A stretch of 64,000 bases of DNA, taken from positions 9,030,470-9,094,469 of the forward strand of contig JAAOOA010000028.1 of the NCBI GenBank assembly GCA_012861695.1, given 5' to 3'. Below the pieces are notes generated by a model. The model ran no database searches and had not been told where the DNA came from. It was given only the letters and a program-made list of their open reading frames with translations. This stretch comes from Trematomus loennbergii (Eukaryota; Chordata; Actinopteri; Perciformes; Nototheniidae). Shown piece after piece: positions 15,301 to 24,920 of the stretch (the stretch's first letter is position 1; each line of letters opens with the position of its first letter). A program made the position numbers and the translations under genes.

Positions 15301-18300
15301 ATAAGCGATAAACTGCTTGCATGTTTTTTTCCGTTTGTGTAGTTTAAGGGTTAACTGTTATTGTTGTTCCATAGGCCCCATGATGCATCAGCAGCCTCCC
15401 TCTCAGCAGTATAACATGCCTCCTGGTGGCGGTGGACAGCACTACCAAGGACAGCAGAACCCAATGGCTATGATGGGACAGGTCAATCAAGGGAACCATG
15501 TCATGGGGCAGAGGCCAATGCCTCCCTACAGACCCCCACAGCAAGGTATACACGTCAAAGTGTGTCTGTGAAGCGTGCGAGTTGTGAGTGTCGGCCTTTC
15601 TTCTCCCTAACCCTTCCTTTTTTTACTCTTGTTCTTCTCAATTTCCTCAATTTCCACTTCTGCAGCTCACAGACATCTTGATGACTAAACATGTAACCCA
15701 AAGGGTCCAATTATAAAATTAGTCAAGGGACCCAAAGTAAACCTTCAAACAAGAACTAGCGACAAGGAATCCATCCTCTCCACTCTTCCCCTCACACAAC
15801 CGATCCAACAACACCTTGAATCTACTTGTGTGTATGTTGTGTGTATGTGTATGTAGGACCCCCTCAGCAGTACCCAGGGCAGGAAGACTACTATGGGGAC
15901 CAGTACAGTCACGCAGGACAGGGAGCCTCAGAAGGTAGGAGAACCCTCCAGTCATTTGGAGAAAACCAACAACCAAATAAAACCCAGGTGTTGTGTTAAA
16001 ACACAAATGATGCAAAGAGACTGCGACAACGTTTCAGTTTCTTCATTATTTTCTGGGAAATCAAAAGTAACTTTGGGCTCAATCAAAGAAAAATAATATG
16101 GCCTCTAATTTCGAGAAAAACACCCACATGCCAGAGTGCACTTTCCAAAAGATGCTGCAGTCAGTAGATAAGCTAGCAACTACCCAGTGTCTTCAGTCTC
16201 CCCCTACTGTGGCTGTTGCTCCACCTGTTGCTTTGAAAGGAAAGTCAGGGACAGAGTCTTGTGTGAGTCTCAATGGCAAAAGTTGTGTTTTAAGTAAAAG
16301 GTTAATTCTTCAGATTGTCATTGAATAAAGATTGCAAACGTTTTGAGCACACTGATTTGCAGAAGAGCTAGTGACTTGTAAAAAAACAACAATTGTTTTT
16401 TAGAAACAGGCTAACACTACCGTAGGTTCTAAATACAACACTTGATATACTTCCAATTTTCTCCATGTTGGTGTGTTTATGGGTGATACAGATCCAAACC
16501 AACAACTCCTTCTCTTTCTTTGTTCAATTAACATTGACTTATTTGTTTCCTTTTTTTTTTCTCTACACTGACTGCCCTTTTCTTTTTTTTACCTTTACCT
16601 TTACATGTGTTTTTTCTTTCAAGTCCAGCCATTTCAAAAACAATACGCATGTTACTAATACACGGCTGGTTTATGAATGGCTGTTTTCTTTGCTGTTGCT
16701 CTGTAGTTGTAAACGTGTTTCTCACATGGCGTGCTGTTGCCTCTTGAAGGTAATGCCCAGTATGGCCAACAGCAGGAAGCCTACCAGCAAGGCCCCCCCC
16801 AGCAGCAGGGCTACCCCCCTCAGCAGCAGTACCCAGGGCAGCAGGGCTACCCCCCACAGCAGCAGGGTTACGGTGAGTTGCCTTCTCTGGATTAGGGGCA
16901 CATTTCTGTCCTGCAGGAGGCAGTATCGTCTCTCTTTTATGTACCTTTTTTTTCATCTGTTGAATACTAATTCCTCCTTGGTAAGTTGCTGGTTACTTCC
17001 CCTTGGACATGTAGCTGTGCCAAATGCATGTCAAGACATCATCAAAAGCAGGGAATGAAAGAAGCACCTTAATGAATGGTTGGGGATTGGAGCTTGGTGG
17101 AAGAGAAATGTAATCAGTATAGTGGTGGCTGGCACCACATTTGCATTTCTCCTGGTGCTTCAGTTTGATATGACACACTGTTCTGAGGGAGTGGGAGCTT
17201 TGGCTGATGGGTACAGACATTGGGCAAAGTGTGTGTTGACTGCCAGCCAAACATTTTGAACTCCTAGCATTTTGGATACAAAGTAAAGCAACATGTAACC
17301 AGTACATATCCTAAAATAAAATCATTTATTAAAAAAAAAAAAAAAAATGTGTAAGGTATATGACAGAAAATTGTAACTTTAACTGGTTATGGCTTGACTC
17401 TTAATAATTGAACATTCATGACAGTCATGGAGATCTTAACACATACAAATCATGAATAGATGAAATTCTGGGAGTCTTAAGTTAGAGTTGACTTAAAACT
17501 GATTCCATATTTATATGTTCAACTTTAGATTATTCACATCGAGTGTGGCGCTTCAGATTGAATCAACATGAATAACATAAAGGAAGAAAAAAAAGGATTC
17601 CACTTGCAATGTAGCTTTTTGGGCTCTTGCAGCTATTTGGTCTTTTTCCTTCATCATCCCATTTTTCTCCGGAACTTTCCATCAGTCACTGTCTGTCTGA
17701 GCCCGAGCTCCTGTTAGTAATGAGCTGGTGAAGAGGCAGAGGCTGTGAGGTGAGATCCATCTGGCACACACGCATGCTTCCTCTCGCAGGCCCCCACAAG
17801 GTTATGCTCCACAGCAGAAGACATTATGAGCTCCTAACGATGCTGCGTGGGTCTCATTTGACTTCAGCCACAGTCAGGCTTTGCGTGCTCCTCCACGGCA
17901 CCTGCATAGATAGCTACAGTGTATGTGGGTTGATGAAGTGATTTTTATTTTACCCTCCTTTTTTTTTTAATGAAGCCTGCTTCTCTAATGAAGACCAACA
18001 GAATCTCCTTGATGTCTTCTTGCATTAGGGAGCCACCACCCAGCTCCAACCTGACTCACCCATTCTCATTTTCAATCATTACCGAGTCAGACGTGGAGGC
18101 AGCCTAAACAAATGGGTCCGACATACCCACCATCCTCTCTTTGACATCCATCAGCCTTTTTTTGTATTGCAGCCCATTAGTAATAGTATACTGAGGGATT
18201 CCCTAGAGTTCTCAGAGTAACAAGTAGGACATGGAAACAGTTAATGAGCAAAACTTGGGCCGGTTTCACACTTGGTTTCTTCACTTGAGTCCAAATCAGA

Positions 18301-19823
18301 GTTCAGTTGTCCATCTCATTTTAAGTTGGTATTAAGAATAACACGATACTTTTTTTCAATAAATAAAGGGGCTACACTTAATTTTGTTGACTCAAGCATT
18401 TTCTGTCAAATAGATTTTTCAATGTTTGTTGTAGGTCCTGCCCAAAGTGCCCCAGGACAGTATCCTAACTATCCTCAGGGGCAGGGGCAGCAGTACGGAG
18501 GATACCGCCCCCCCCAGCCTGGACCCCCACAGGGCCAGCAACAACGCCCTTATGGCTATGACCAGGTGAGTATTCCCACAACACCGGACAGTCACAGCGA
18601 CTAGTTGCCACATCGCTCTTAGTTCGTCCCGTATTATGTGTATTCCAGACTTAGTTGTATATTTTGTTTAGTGAGACCAGAGACCAATGTATCGTTAAAA
18701 GGTCAATATTAAAAGTAGGATGTTTTGCATGCTCATCATATTGTGGGGTTGAACCTGTTCTCCCCAAAAGAGTGTACGTGTTACTTTTGTCTTGTTTATT
18801 GAGTCTTAGTTATATATCATGGCTTATAAGGAATGCCACTTGAGTGAAATATGAGGTCTTTAAGAGAATTTTTCCTTAAACTTGATGCAGACTGCTCCAG
18901 TGTTTAAAGGGAGATCCATTTGTTGCCCTGTATTTCCTGTGGTCTTATGTGGGGACCACAGCTATACTTTGATATTTGTATCTTTGAATATTCAGGGGCA
19001 CATGAGGAAATAAGACCCGGGGATTTGAACCCCTGACTAGCTCTGTAAGAAGCAAAGGTAATGGTTGCTGTGAAGACCTCAACGTCAAATCTAGACGTTT
19101 GACCACCTAGCTTTAATTTGCATTTGTTATGTTTCTTCTATCTCTCTTTTGTCTTTATCTTTATTCTATCTTTCTCTTTTTTAAGTTTCTTTTTCTTTTG
19201 TTATTAACCAGGGGTCGAATTGTAAGTTATGAGGTCAGAATCACAGCATGCTTAGTCTGCAGGGAGACAGCGGAAAGCTTACTGCTTTGGCTGGTCCTTA
19301 AAATCTATCTACAACACTGGTTTTAATGATGACTGTGCTTAGGATAACATTATGCATATTGGAATTGAAATGTTTTGTATAAATGCCTTTTTAAAATAAG
19401 TTTGTTTTCAAAATTGGTGTCCATTGTCATTTCCATCAATGCCAAACACATACTTCGACCCCTGTTTTAAGAATGCATCTGATACTACTCTTACCCTTAC
19501 ACTGTCTCACTTGAAAACAAGTGTCCACTTTCTAAATGGGACTATCCTGGGTCTTCAGCCATGTTGCTGCAGAAGCCTGAAGTAAACATATAGAATTAAG
19601 AGCTCTCAAGTTGTGAGGCCATGCTGCCACCTGCTGGTCAAAACCAGCAGATGCAGCCATAACTCATGGTTTGCATTGTGATATGGTTGAAACCACGGAT
19701 GATTTGCACCCTTTTGAGAACATTTGTAAATATAAGCTTTTAATATCTGTTTTTTTAATAGACCAGTAACACAAGTCTTTCACATTTTCTCCACAGGGCC
19801 AGTATGGAAATTACCAGCAATGA
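12331..19823 (+). CDS. ss18: SS18 subunit of BAF chromatin remodelling complex, ten coding exons
   Basis: SS18 is a subunit of SWI/SNF (BAF) complexes, binding the BRG1/BRM ATPase module in the nucleus. The ten exons join in frame (69+77+85+157+225+171+78+123+131+27 nt) to 380 residues. Residues about 1-77 form the SNH domain (MSVAFAPHRQRGKG to SLLPA) and are nearly identical to human; the rest is the Gln/Pro/Gly/Tyr/Met-rich QPGY region ending GQYGNYQQ. Human SS18 is 418 residues, or 387 in its shorter isoform. The main length difference is a Tyr-rich segment that human carries between exons equivalent to 7 and 8 here; I find no such exon in that intron. Sequences such as NMPMGPGGMNQSG and GPMMHQQPPSQQYNMP identify SS18 rather than the paralogue SS18L1. 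The start codon has A at -3. Confidence 0.97.
12878..12954 (+). CDS. ss18: ss18 exon 2 (residues 24-49)
   Basis: 77 nt after acceptor ATTCCAG, reading LLDENNQLIQCIMDFQSKGK then TAECS. Donor CACA|GTAAGT splits the next glutamine codon. Confidence 0.97.
13046..13130 (+). CDS. ss18: ss18 exon 3 (residues 49-77)
   Basis: 85 nt, reading YQQMLHRNLVYLATIADSNQ then NMQSLLPA. It completes the SNH domain. Donor GCT|GTGAGT, phase 0. Confidence 0.97.
13981..14137 (+). CDS. ss18: ss18 exon 4 (residues 78-130)
   Basis: 157 nt, reading PPTQNMPMGPGGMNQSG and ending APHMQNQMNGQMP. The acceptor is CCTGCAG and the donor CCTG|GTAAGT, phase 1. This opens the Met/Pro/Gly-rich part. Confidence 0.96.
14987..15211 (+). 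CDS. ss18: ss18 exon 5 (residues 130-205)
   Basis: 225 nt, phase 1 to phase 1, reading GPNHMPMQGPGPNQ, then GSMGGYNH, and ending NMNMQPTQ. It is open throughout. Confidence 0.96.
15375..15545 (+). CDS. ss18: ss18 exon 6 (residues 205-262)
   Basis: 171 nt, phase 1 to 1, reading GPMMHQQPPSQQYNMPPGGG, then HYQGQQNPMAMMGQVNQGNH and RPMPPYRPPQQ. Donor CAAG|GTATAC. Confidence 0.96.
15857..15934 (+). CDS. ss18: ss18 exon 7 (residues 262-288)
   Basis: 78 nt, phase 1 to 1, reading GPPQQYPGQEDYYGDQYSHA then GQGASE. The acceptor follows a GT-rich tract ending TGTAG; the donor is GAAG|GTAGGA. Confidence 0.95.
15935..16749 (+). other. ss18: ss18 intron 7, lacking the expected Tyr-rich exon
   Basis: 815 bp. 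In human SS18 the segment MNQQYYPDGHNDYGYQQ and following residues are coded between the equivalents of these flanking exons. I read this intron through and found no matching coding block on the plus strand. An open frame at 16098-16328 encodes nothing related. Confidence 0.75.
16750..16872 (+). CDS. ss18: ss18 exon 8 (residues 288-329), repetitive QPGY exon
   Basis: 123 nt, phase 1 to 1, reading GNAQYGQQQEAYQQGPPQQQ and then imperfect tandem copies of G-Y-P-P-Q-Q-Q and Y-P-G-Q-Q. The acceptor is CTTGAAG and the donor TACG|GTGAGT. The repeated bases make the exon prone to length change. Confidence 0.94.
16873..18434 (+). other. ss18: ss18 intron 8
   Basis: 1562 bp of non-coding sequence. It holds an AATAAA followed ten bases later by a run of 17 A at 17331-17347, which resembles the end of a retroposed transcript. 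No coding block was recognised. Confidence 0.8.
18435..18565 (+). CDS. ss18: ss18 exon 9 (residues 329-372)
   Basis: 131 nt, reading GPAQSAPGQYPNYPQGQGQQ and ending QQQRPYGYDQ. The acceptor is TTGTAG and the donor CAG|GTGAGT, phase 0. Retention of the following intron would add 12 residues before a TAG. Confidence 0.96.
19014..19120 (-). repeat. tRNA-like element, probably SINE-derived or a decayed tRNA
   Basis: On the minus strand, GGTTCAAATCC (19021-19031) fits the RNA polymerase III B-box. It sits in a 4-bp GGGG/CCCC stem with a seven-base loop. Upstream, 19081-19099 forms a perfect 6-bp stem (AACGTC/GACGTT) with a seven-base loop like an anticodon arm, preceded by a GTGGTCAAA D-loop-like sequence. 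No acceptor stem pairs, and the gap between the two arms is too long for a working tRNA. Confidence 0.4.
19625..19640. promoter_or_regulatory. CTCF-type motif
   Basis: TGCCACCTGCTGGTCA fits every position of the degenerate CTCF core YGCCMYCTRSTGGYHR. It lies in the last ss18 intron, just before the intergenic desert that leads to znf521. Binding is not shown. Confidence 0.45.
19797..19823 (+). CDS. ss18: ss18 exon 10 (residues 373-380 and stop)
   Basis: 27 nt after acceptor CCACAG, reading GQYGNYQQ then TGA at 19821-19823. The C terminus is identical to human SS18. Confidence 0.97.
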   Translation, partial: GQYGNYQQ

Positions 19824-21277
19824 GAGATGGTCCCAGCAACCCACACCGCTCTGCTCTGATCTGTCTGAGCTTTGACCTCTGGTCAACTGCAAAGCAGACT
19901 CAAATGATGGTTGTAGCTCGCTGAGATTCTCTCTGACATGAACATACAACACTCAAAAATACAAGATACGTTTTCCCATCTCTTTGCCTATAAGATGTAT
20001 TCTTTTTATCATGTACATTGACTTGATAATGTCAAAGTCCGCGATTCACCCTCCGGTCCAGTATGTCTCACAGCAGCAATGCCTTAAAAAATGGAACTGC
20101 CTTATCCTTTAGCATTGCAGATTGTGAAACGGACTGACAACATTTTCGATATCAAAGACAATTTAAATGAACAGTTTCAATCTACTGTGGTGCATTGTTT
20201 CTCTATCCTTTTAGCTCGATGTTTATAAGAAGCAATAATGCCAGCAGTAGGGAAATGTGTGTGGGGGCTTGAAGATGAAAGAATGCACCAGGTGAACTTC
20301 CTGCTAGGCCATGGTACGTGTCTTGATGTATGTGATGATGTAAAAATATATTTTATGCTTTTTAGATCAAGCTAACTTTGTATAAGACATTGGGAACTAG
20401 TACTAAAGCTGTGTTGTTTATTTCATGAAGTGTATGTGTCAATGTTTTTTTTAATGATGATGCCATCCAGCACATTTAGTTTTTTTATATTGAGTTGTAT
20501 TCCTATTCAATTGGATCTGCTACGTCAGTGACGTGTGCGCTGTATGAATTCTTTGTGTAAAATGAAACATTAAATGACATGAACAGAAAATCCGTGAAGG
20601 AAAAATACAAACATCATCCCTGGAATTAGAAAATGCTTAATGTCTGGCAGCACATGGACTTGGTGGATTCTGTGTTAAGCTGTGTATTTAAGTCTGAAAA
20701 CAGTCAATGTCAAATGTTGGTCATGAACAGATTTTTACTTTGTTCCTCATACCCTGACAGAATAAATGCAACAGGCTTTTATTTGACTATCATGCCCTTA
20801 TAGGTGAAATGTAGCAGATGCCACTGCAAATTGTAAGTCCATTCTCTCTGAGCCTTTTCTCTTCAAAAAAGCACCACAAATATTTCTGACAAGTACATTT
20901 TGTTTTGTTAGTCTTGCTAATGCTGGAATCCCCTTTTCCCTTTGAATAAACGTCTGAGTTGATGTCATTCGAATAGTGTTGTGTGTGAATAATAGAGATT
21001 GTTACTGTCAAATATGTAACATAAGATGTGAAAATAATGTTCTCAAATGGATTCCTTAGTTTCACAGTAAAGACTGGTTGTGCAGTTTTATATCACTGGC
21101 TTGATATCTGTTTCATGGTGCATACTTTATTGATCCCATCTGTACAGCGGTGTGAAGAAGAGGAATTCACTGTCCTCCGATATTGTTTATATGGCTGTTT
21201 TAATATTTGGCATTCTGCACCCCATCCAAGTGGTCACATTTGTGTCATGGCAATGTATAACTGTACATTACAATAAA
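19824..21277 (+). other. ss18: ss18 3' UTR with several polyadenylation signals
   Basis: Non-coding AT-rich sequence follows the stop. Candidate signals are ATTAAA at 20569-20574 and AATAAA at 20761-20766, 20945-20950 and 21272-21277. The end of the transcript therefore lies somewhere between about 20.6 and 21.3 kb; alternative ends are likely. Confidence 0.55.
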
Positions 21278-22431
21278 TTGGAAGAATCTTTAATACACCT
21301 TGACTTGTTATTTATAGCATTTGACCTTATATTGAAATTAACTGTGAAGTGCTAAATCATTCATCCTGACGACAACATACATAAACAAGATGTGCACTAT
21401 TGGTGCTGTCATAATGTGACTATGATATAATTGTTCTGTCTTCATCTGGTATCTGGTAATCAGCTTCCTACTGATAATGACCCTGCACCGCTCAGCAGCA
21501 TGTCTGCTTTGTCCAGATGCATCCAGAGAGGTCCAGAGCACATTTACACCCAAAATTACCTTCCGTGTCCCTCCTTCCCCCTCTGCTCCCTCCAGAGAGG
21601 GAGAGGGACTACCTGTCACATTGGGGGAGTGATACAGATGGTACACCAGATGTGTGGCCGAAGCACATGATGGGAGAATGGTGTTGGTGTTAAGAGGGCC
21701 ACAGACTGCTTGGGTTGCCTTGGTGCGGATGATGAGTGTGTGTGTGTGTGGGGATGCAGGTGCTTGCAGCAGAAGGGAAGTGTGAACTTTTTGAGCATGC
21801 CTACGTATAAAATGTATATGTGCATTTGTGTATCCCTGGTCAGGTTTAGTGGCATCTCCTATCACCCCGCCATCCTGCTGCTCCACAGCTGGCCGCCCCA
21901 CCCTTCCCAGCTGCCACTGGGGCTCCCCCCGGCCCCTTTGCCTGGCAGAGCTGGCGTTTTGGGCGCTCCCCCACCAGTCCTCCCTGGCAGCTGCTGCCCT
22001 CAGCTGCGCTCTCGCAGACGGTATTGGGGTCGGACAAAGTCACTCCTCCTGTGACTGTGTCTGAGGCCATTGGGGGAGGATGAAGAGGTGGCAAGGAGAC
22101 TCTTACCTCCTATGAAAGATCTCATTTAAACTCTCATGAATTTAAATGGATGGACACAGAACTAAAAGTGAGGTATAGGAGGAATTCTGCTCAAGGATTT
22201 CTCTAAATGATTAGCGTTAGTGTAGTCCTGCATAGAAAACATGACTTGGGCTGTGTTCTTCTAAATGAGTTATTAGGAGAGATACAGAACAGCATTGCAT
22301 TACATCATTTGAAAAGGATGATTATCTTGTTCAATATTTTGATAATTATAATTCAGGGCACCTTTCAGAGGAGGCTCCTAACCACTGAGGAGAAAATGAC
22401 ATTGTGATCATAGCTGGCAGGCAAGATGTGA

Positions 22432-22498
22432 TCTCTCTCTCTCTCTTCTCTATGTCTCTCTCTCTCCCACTAACTCTCCCTTTCACTCTCTCATACCC
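22432..22498. repeat. CT-rich low-complexity tract
   Basis: Runs of TC dinucleotides broken by short spacers, seen directly. Confidence 0.9.
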
Positions 22499-24903
22499 AC
22501 ACTCTGTGTGACAGAAAGTCTATGGGGAGGTATAAGAGGTAGTTATGGGGGGAATGCAGCAGCCTCCACAGTTTAATTGGAGATGTGTCACACTAAATAA
22601 ATGGTGCAAAAACAAGCGCTGACTGGAGGCTTGAGGGAGGGGCCCTGGGGAGGCAGCCTGTTTTATTGGGCAGGAGCTTTGCACCGCTCTAGGGTGAACC
22701 GGGGCTATGCACTGCTGAGATACCCTCCAACCACCAAACCACCAGGCCTCCAGAAGACTAGTGTGGAGGAAAAAGACAAAGACATTATTTTAACTCTGCA
22801 GAAAATCCTCTTATTGGTACTGAAGAGAAGGTGTGGGTGAACTTGGTGACCCCATTGTTTCTCCTCCAATGAAGGTCAAATCATGGTCCTCATCTGCAAT
22901 TTCAATTGCTGCACACTGGTGAACAAATCCATAATTGTAAAATCTCCAGCAAATGCTGTCTGCCTCACTTGCTCCAAGATGCATGTCAATTTATGTTTTG
23001 AGAAGACAGCAGCCAAGAGCCTCCAGCCAATCCCATTTCCCTGTGTAATCCATACATGACCTCCAAGTTGCCAGGAGATGTATTTTCCAATATTCTATCA
23101 ATGTTGATATAACTGTTGTCTCGCTATGCTCATGCAGTGGATGTGTGTGTATGTGCACCTTAGATTCCAGAGTTCATGGCATGAGTTTTGATTTACCTCT
23201 ACAGTGTGCCGCAGTAATTGGATGTGACACCATTCTCTCTGCTCTCCCCGGGGAATGTAACAGGAATCTGACTATTATGGCCCCAGTCATGAATATGTCA
23301 CGACAGCTGCAAACAAAGGCCCGTGATTTGGATAAGACCCCTCTGTATGTTGTCTCTGCGCTGATATATGAGATAAATGCTGCAGGGGTAAATTAGTTTT
23401 CTGTAAAGCAATTTGCAGTGTTTACAAAGAATGATTAATTGCCATTGTTTGGAGAAAAAAAACTAAGGTATAGAGACATAGAGATGTTCAATATTACACG
23501 TTCATTATTATGCCTGCCAGATACTTACTTCCCTCACAGATATTTGTGTAAACCATCATATCCAGTTTTGAACGACTGAGAATATTTTTTGGACCTGACA
23601 TATACAAACAGGGTGATCGCCAGAAAGACATTGTTTTTGCATGCATCTGATGTGCAATGCTTTGTTTAAATCCCATCGTTTGTTAAGGGTTTAGCCATCA
23701 AATCAAATTGAGTGTGACGTTTTGTATGTCTTCTAGCCTCATAAAAGTAGTCTCTGAGTGAAATAGCAGGTATGCTGATATCAGTATTCCCACAGCCTGC
23801 ATAATTGCTGTAATTTGCTTTCCCTTTGGGTAATCTGTAAACATGGCTGTTTTGATGTTTTTGGCATCCTCCATTGGCTGAGCTCTCCTCTCCTCCAGTG
23901 GAGCCCCCATCCCAGCCCAGGGTGACACAAATAGATCCTTCCCCAGAAGGTGCACGTAGTTCCACATGGGCACAATCAATACAGCCCAGTAACCACTGGA
24001 ACTGTGGTGGTATTAAAAGCACCCCGTGAGCTGGTTCTCACCATGCCGGCGTTTTAGGGAAATAAAGCTATTGATCCTCCGGGGCCTCTGGTGGAGCATT
24101 AACCTGGGCCGACAAATTAGAACGTGCTCATCTGGACACATCTGCCTGCAATGTTCCAAAAAAGCCAGTCCCAGGGAGAGAAAAGGAGGGCTGTGAGGCC
24201 TGCTGCTTCCAATGATGAGTAGTGCGCTACTTGACGTCCTTGTCGGAGCGGGGGAGGTGTCTGGATGCCCAGGACTTCCATTAGAGGCCCAGGATGGTGG
24301 CATGGGTCGATGTGGTAAGGGTTGGTTGGGGGTACTCCATCTTAGATCAGTGTGGTTCCTTCCCCCTGATGTAGAGAGAGAGGGGGCTGACCCACAGTAA
24401 ACCTAAGCTCCTTACTGGAAGGACAATGAAAAGCTGCTGCTTCAAATGCTCGAACAATGTCAAAGACCTTTGCACAATTTGATATCAAAATATCAAAAGA
24501 CAGAATATACATACTATTCTGTTTGAGATTTTCATGCACATTCCCTATAAATCACAATGCAAACAGTAAATATCCATCTTGTTATGTAGCAGGATTTAGT
24601 ACAAAAGTAAGCTGTCATTTCCATTTTTAGATAACATTTGTCTGCAAAACCTGGAATTACACTTCCCTCCATGGACACCATGAGGCTATCCGAGCCATTG
24701 ATTCAAATGTATCACTTGCTGTGTGTCAGAGAAATCAGTAATTATATTTGACTAGGAGATCAGATACTGGATACACAGAGATCGAAACACAAACACAGTT
24801 ATATGCATCTCGTGCACTGACATAGTTTTAGTAAAGACCTTTTTGATTCGTATTCCTTTATTTAAACCATATTTTCCTGACATCAACCCACCTGTATGAC
24901 ATT

Positions 24904-24920
24904 TGACCCCGGCCTGACCC
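24904..24920 (-). promoter_or_regulatory. DR5 retinoic-acid-response-type element
   Basis: On the minus strand, two GGGTCA half-sites are separated by exactly five bases. Both fit the RGKTCA half-site of RAR/RXR, and DR5 is the classic spacing. Functional use is inferred only. Confidence 0.4.

Larger units (their letters stand above)
18566..19796 (+). other. ss18: ss18 intron 9
   Basis: 1231 bp. It holds a degenerate tRNA-like element on the minus strand near 19.01-19.12 kb and a CTCF-type motif at 19625-19640. No coding block was recognised. Confidence 0.8.

Noticed and set aside
16098..16328. 76-codon frame in ss18 intron 7
   Set aside because: Does not match the missing SS18 segment or any family I know; no good acceptor before it.
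16465..17058. 197-codon open frame, plus strand
   Set aside because: It runs through ss18 exon 8 in the wrong frame and through a pyrimidine tract; the true exon frame is established by homology.
18566..18604. Alternative ss18 C terminus by reading past exon 9
   Set aside because: The intron-retained tail is only 12 residues, unrelated to the conserved C terminus; the downstream exon gives the expected GQYGNYQQ end.
21338..21901. 187-codon open frame, minus strand
   Set aside because: Composition is that of unique non-coding and CA-rich sequence; no family resemblance, no exon structure.
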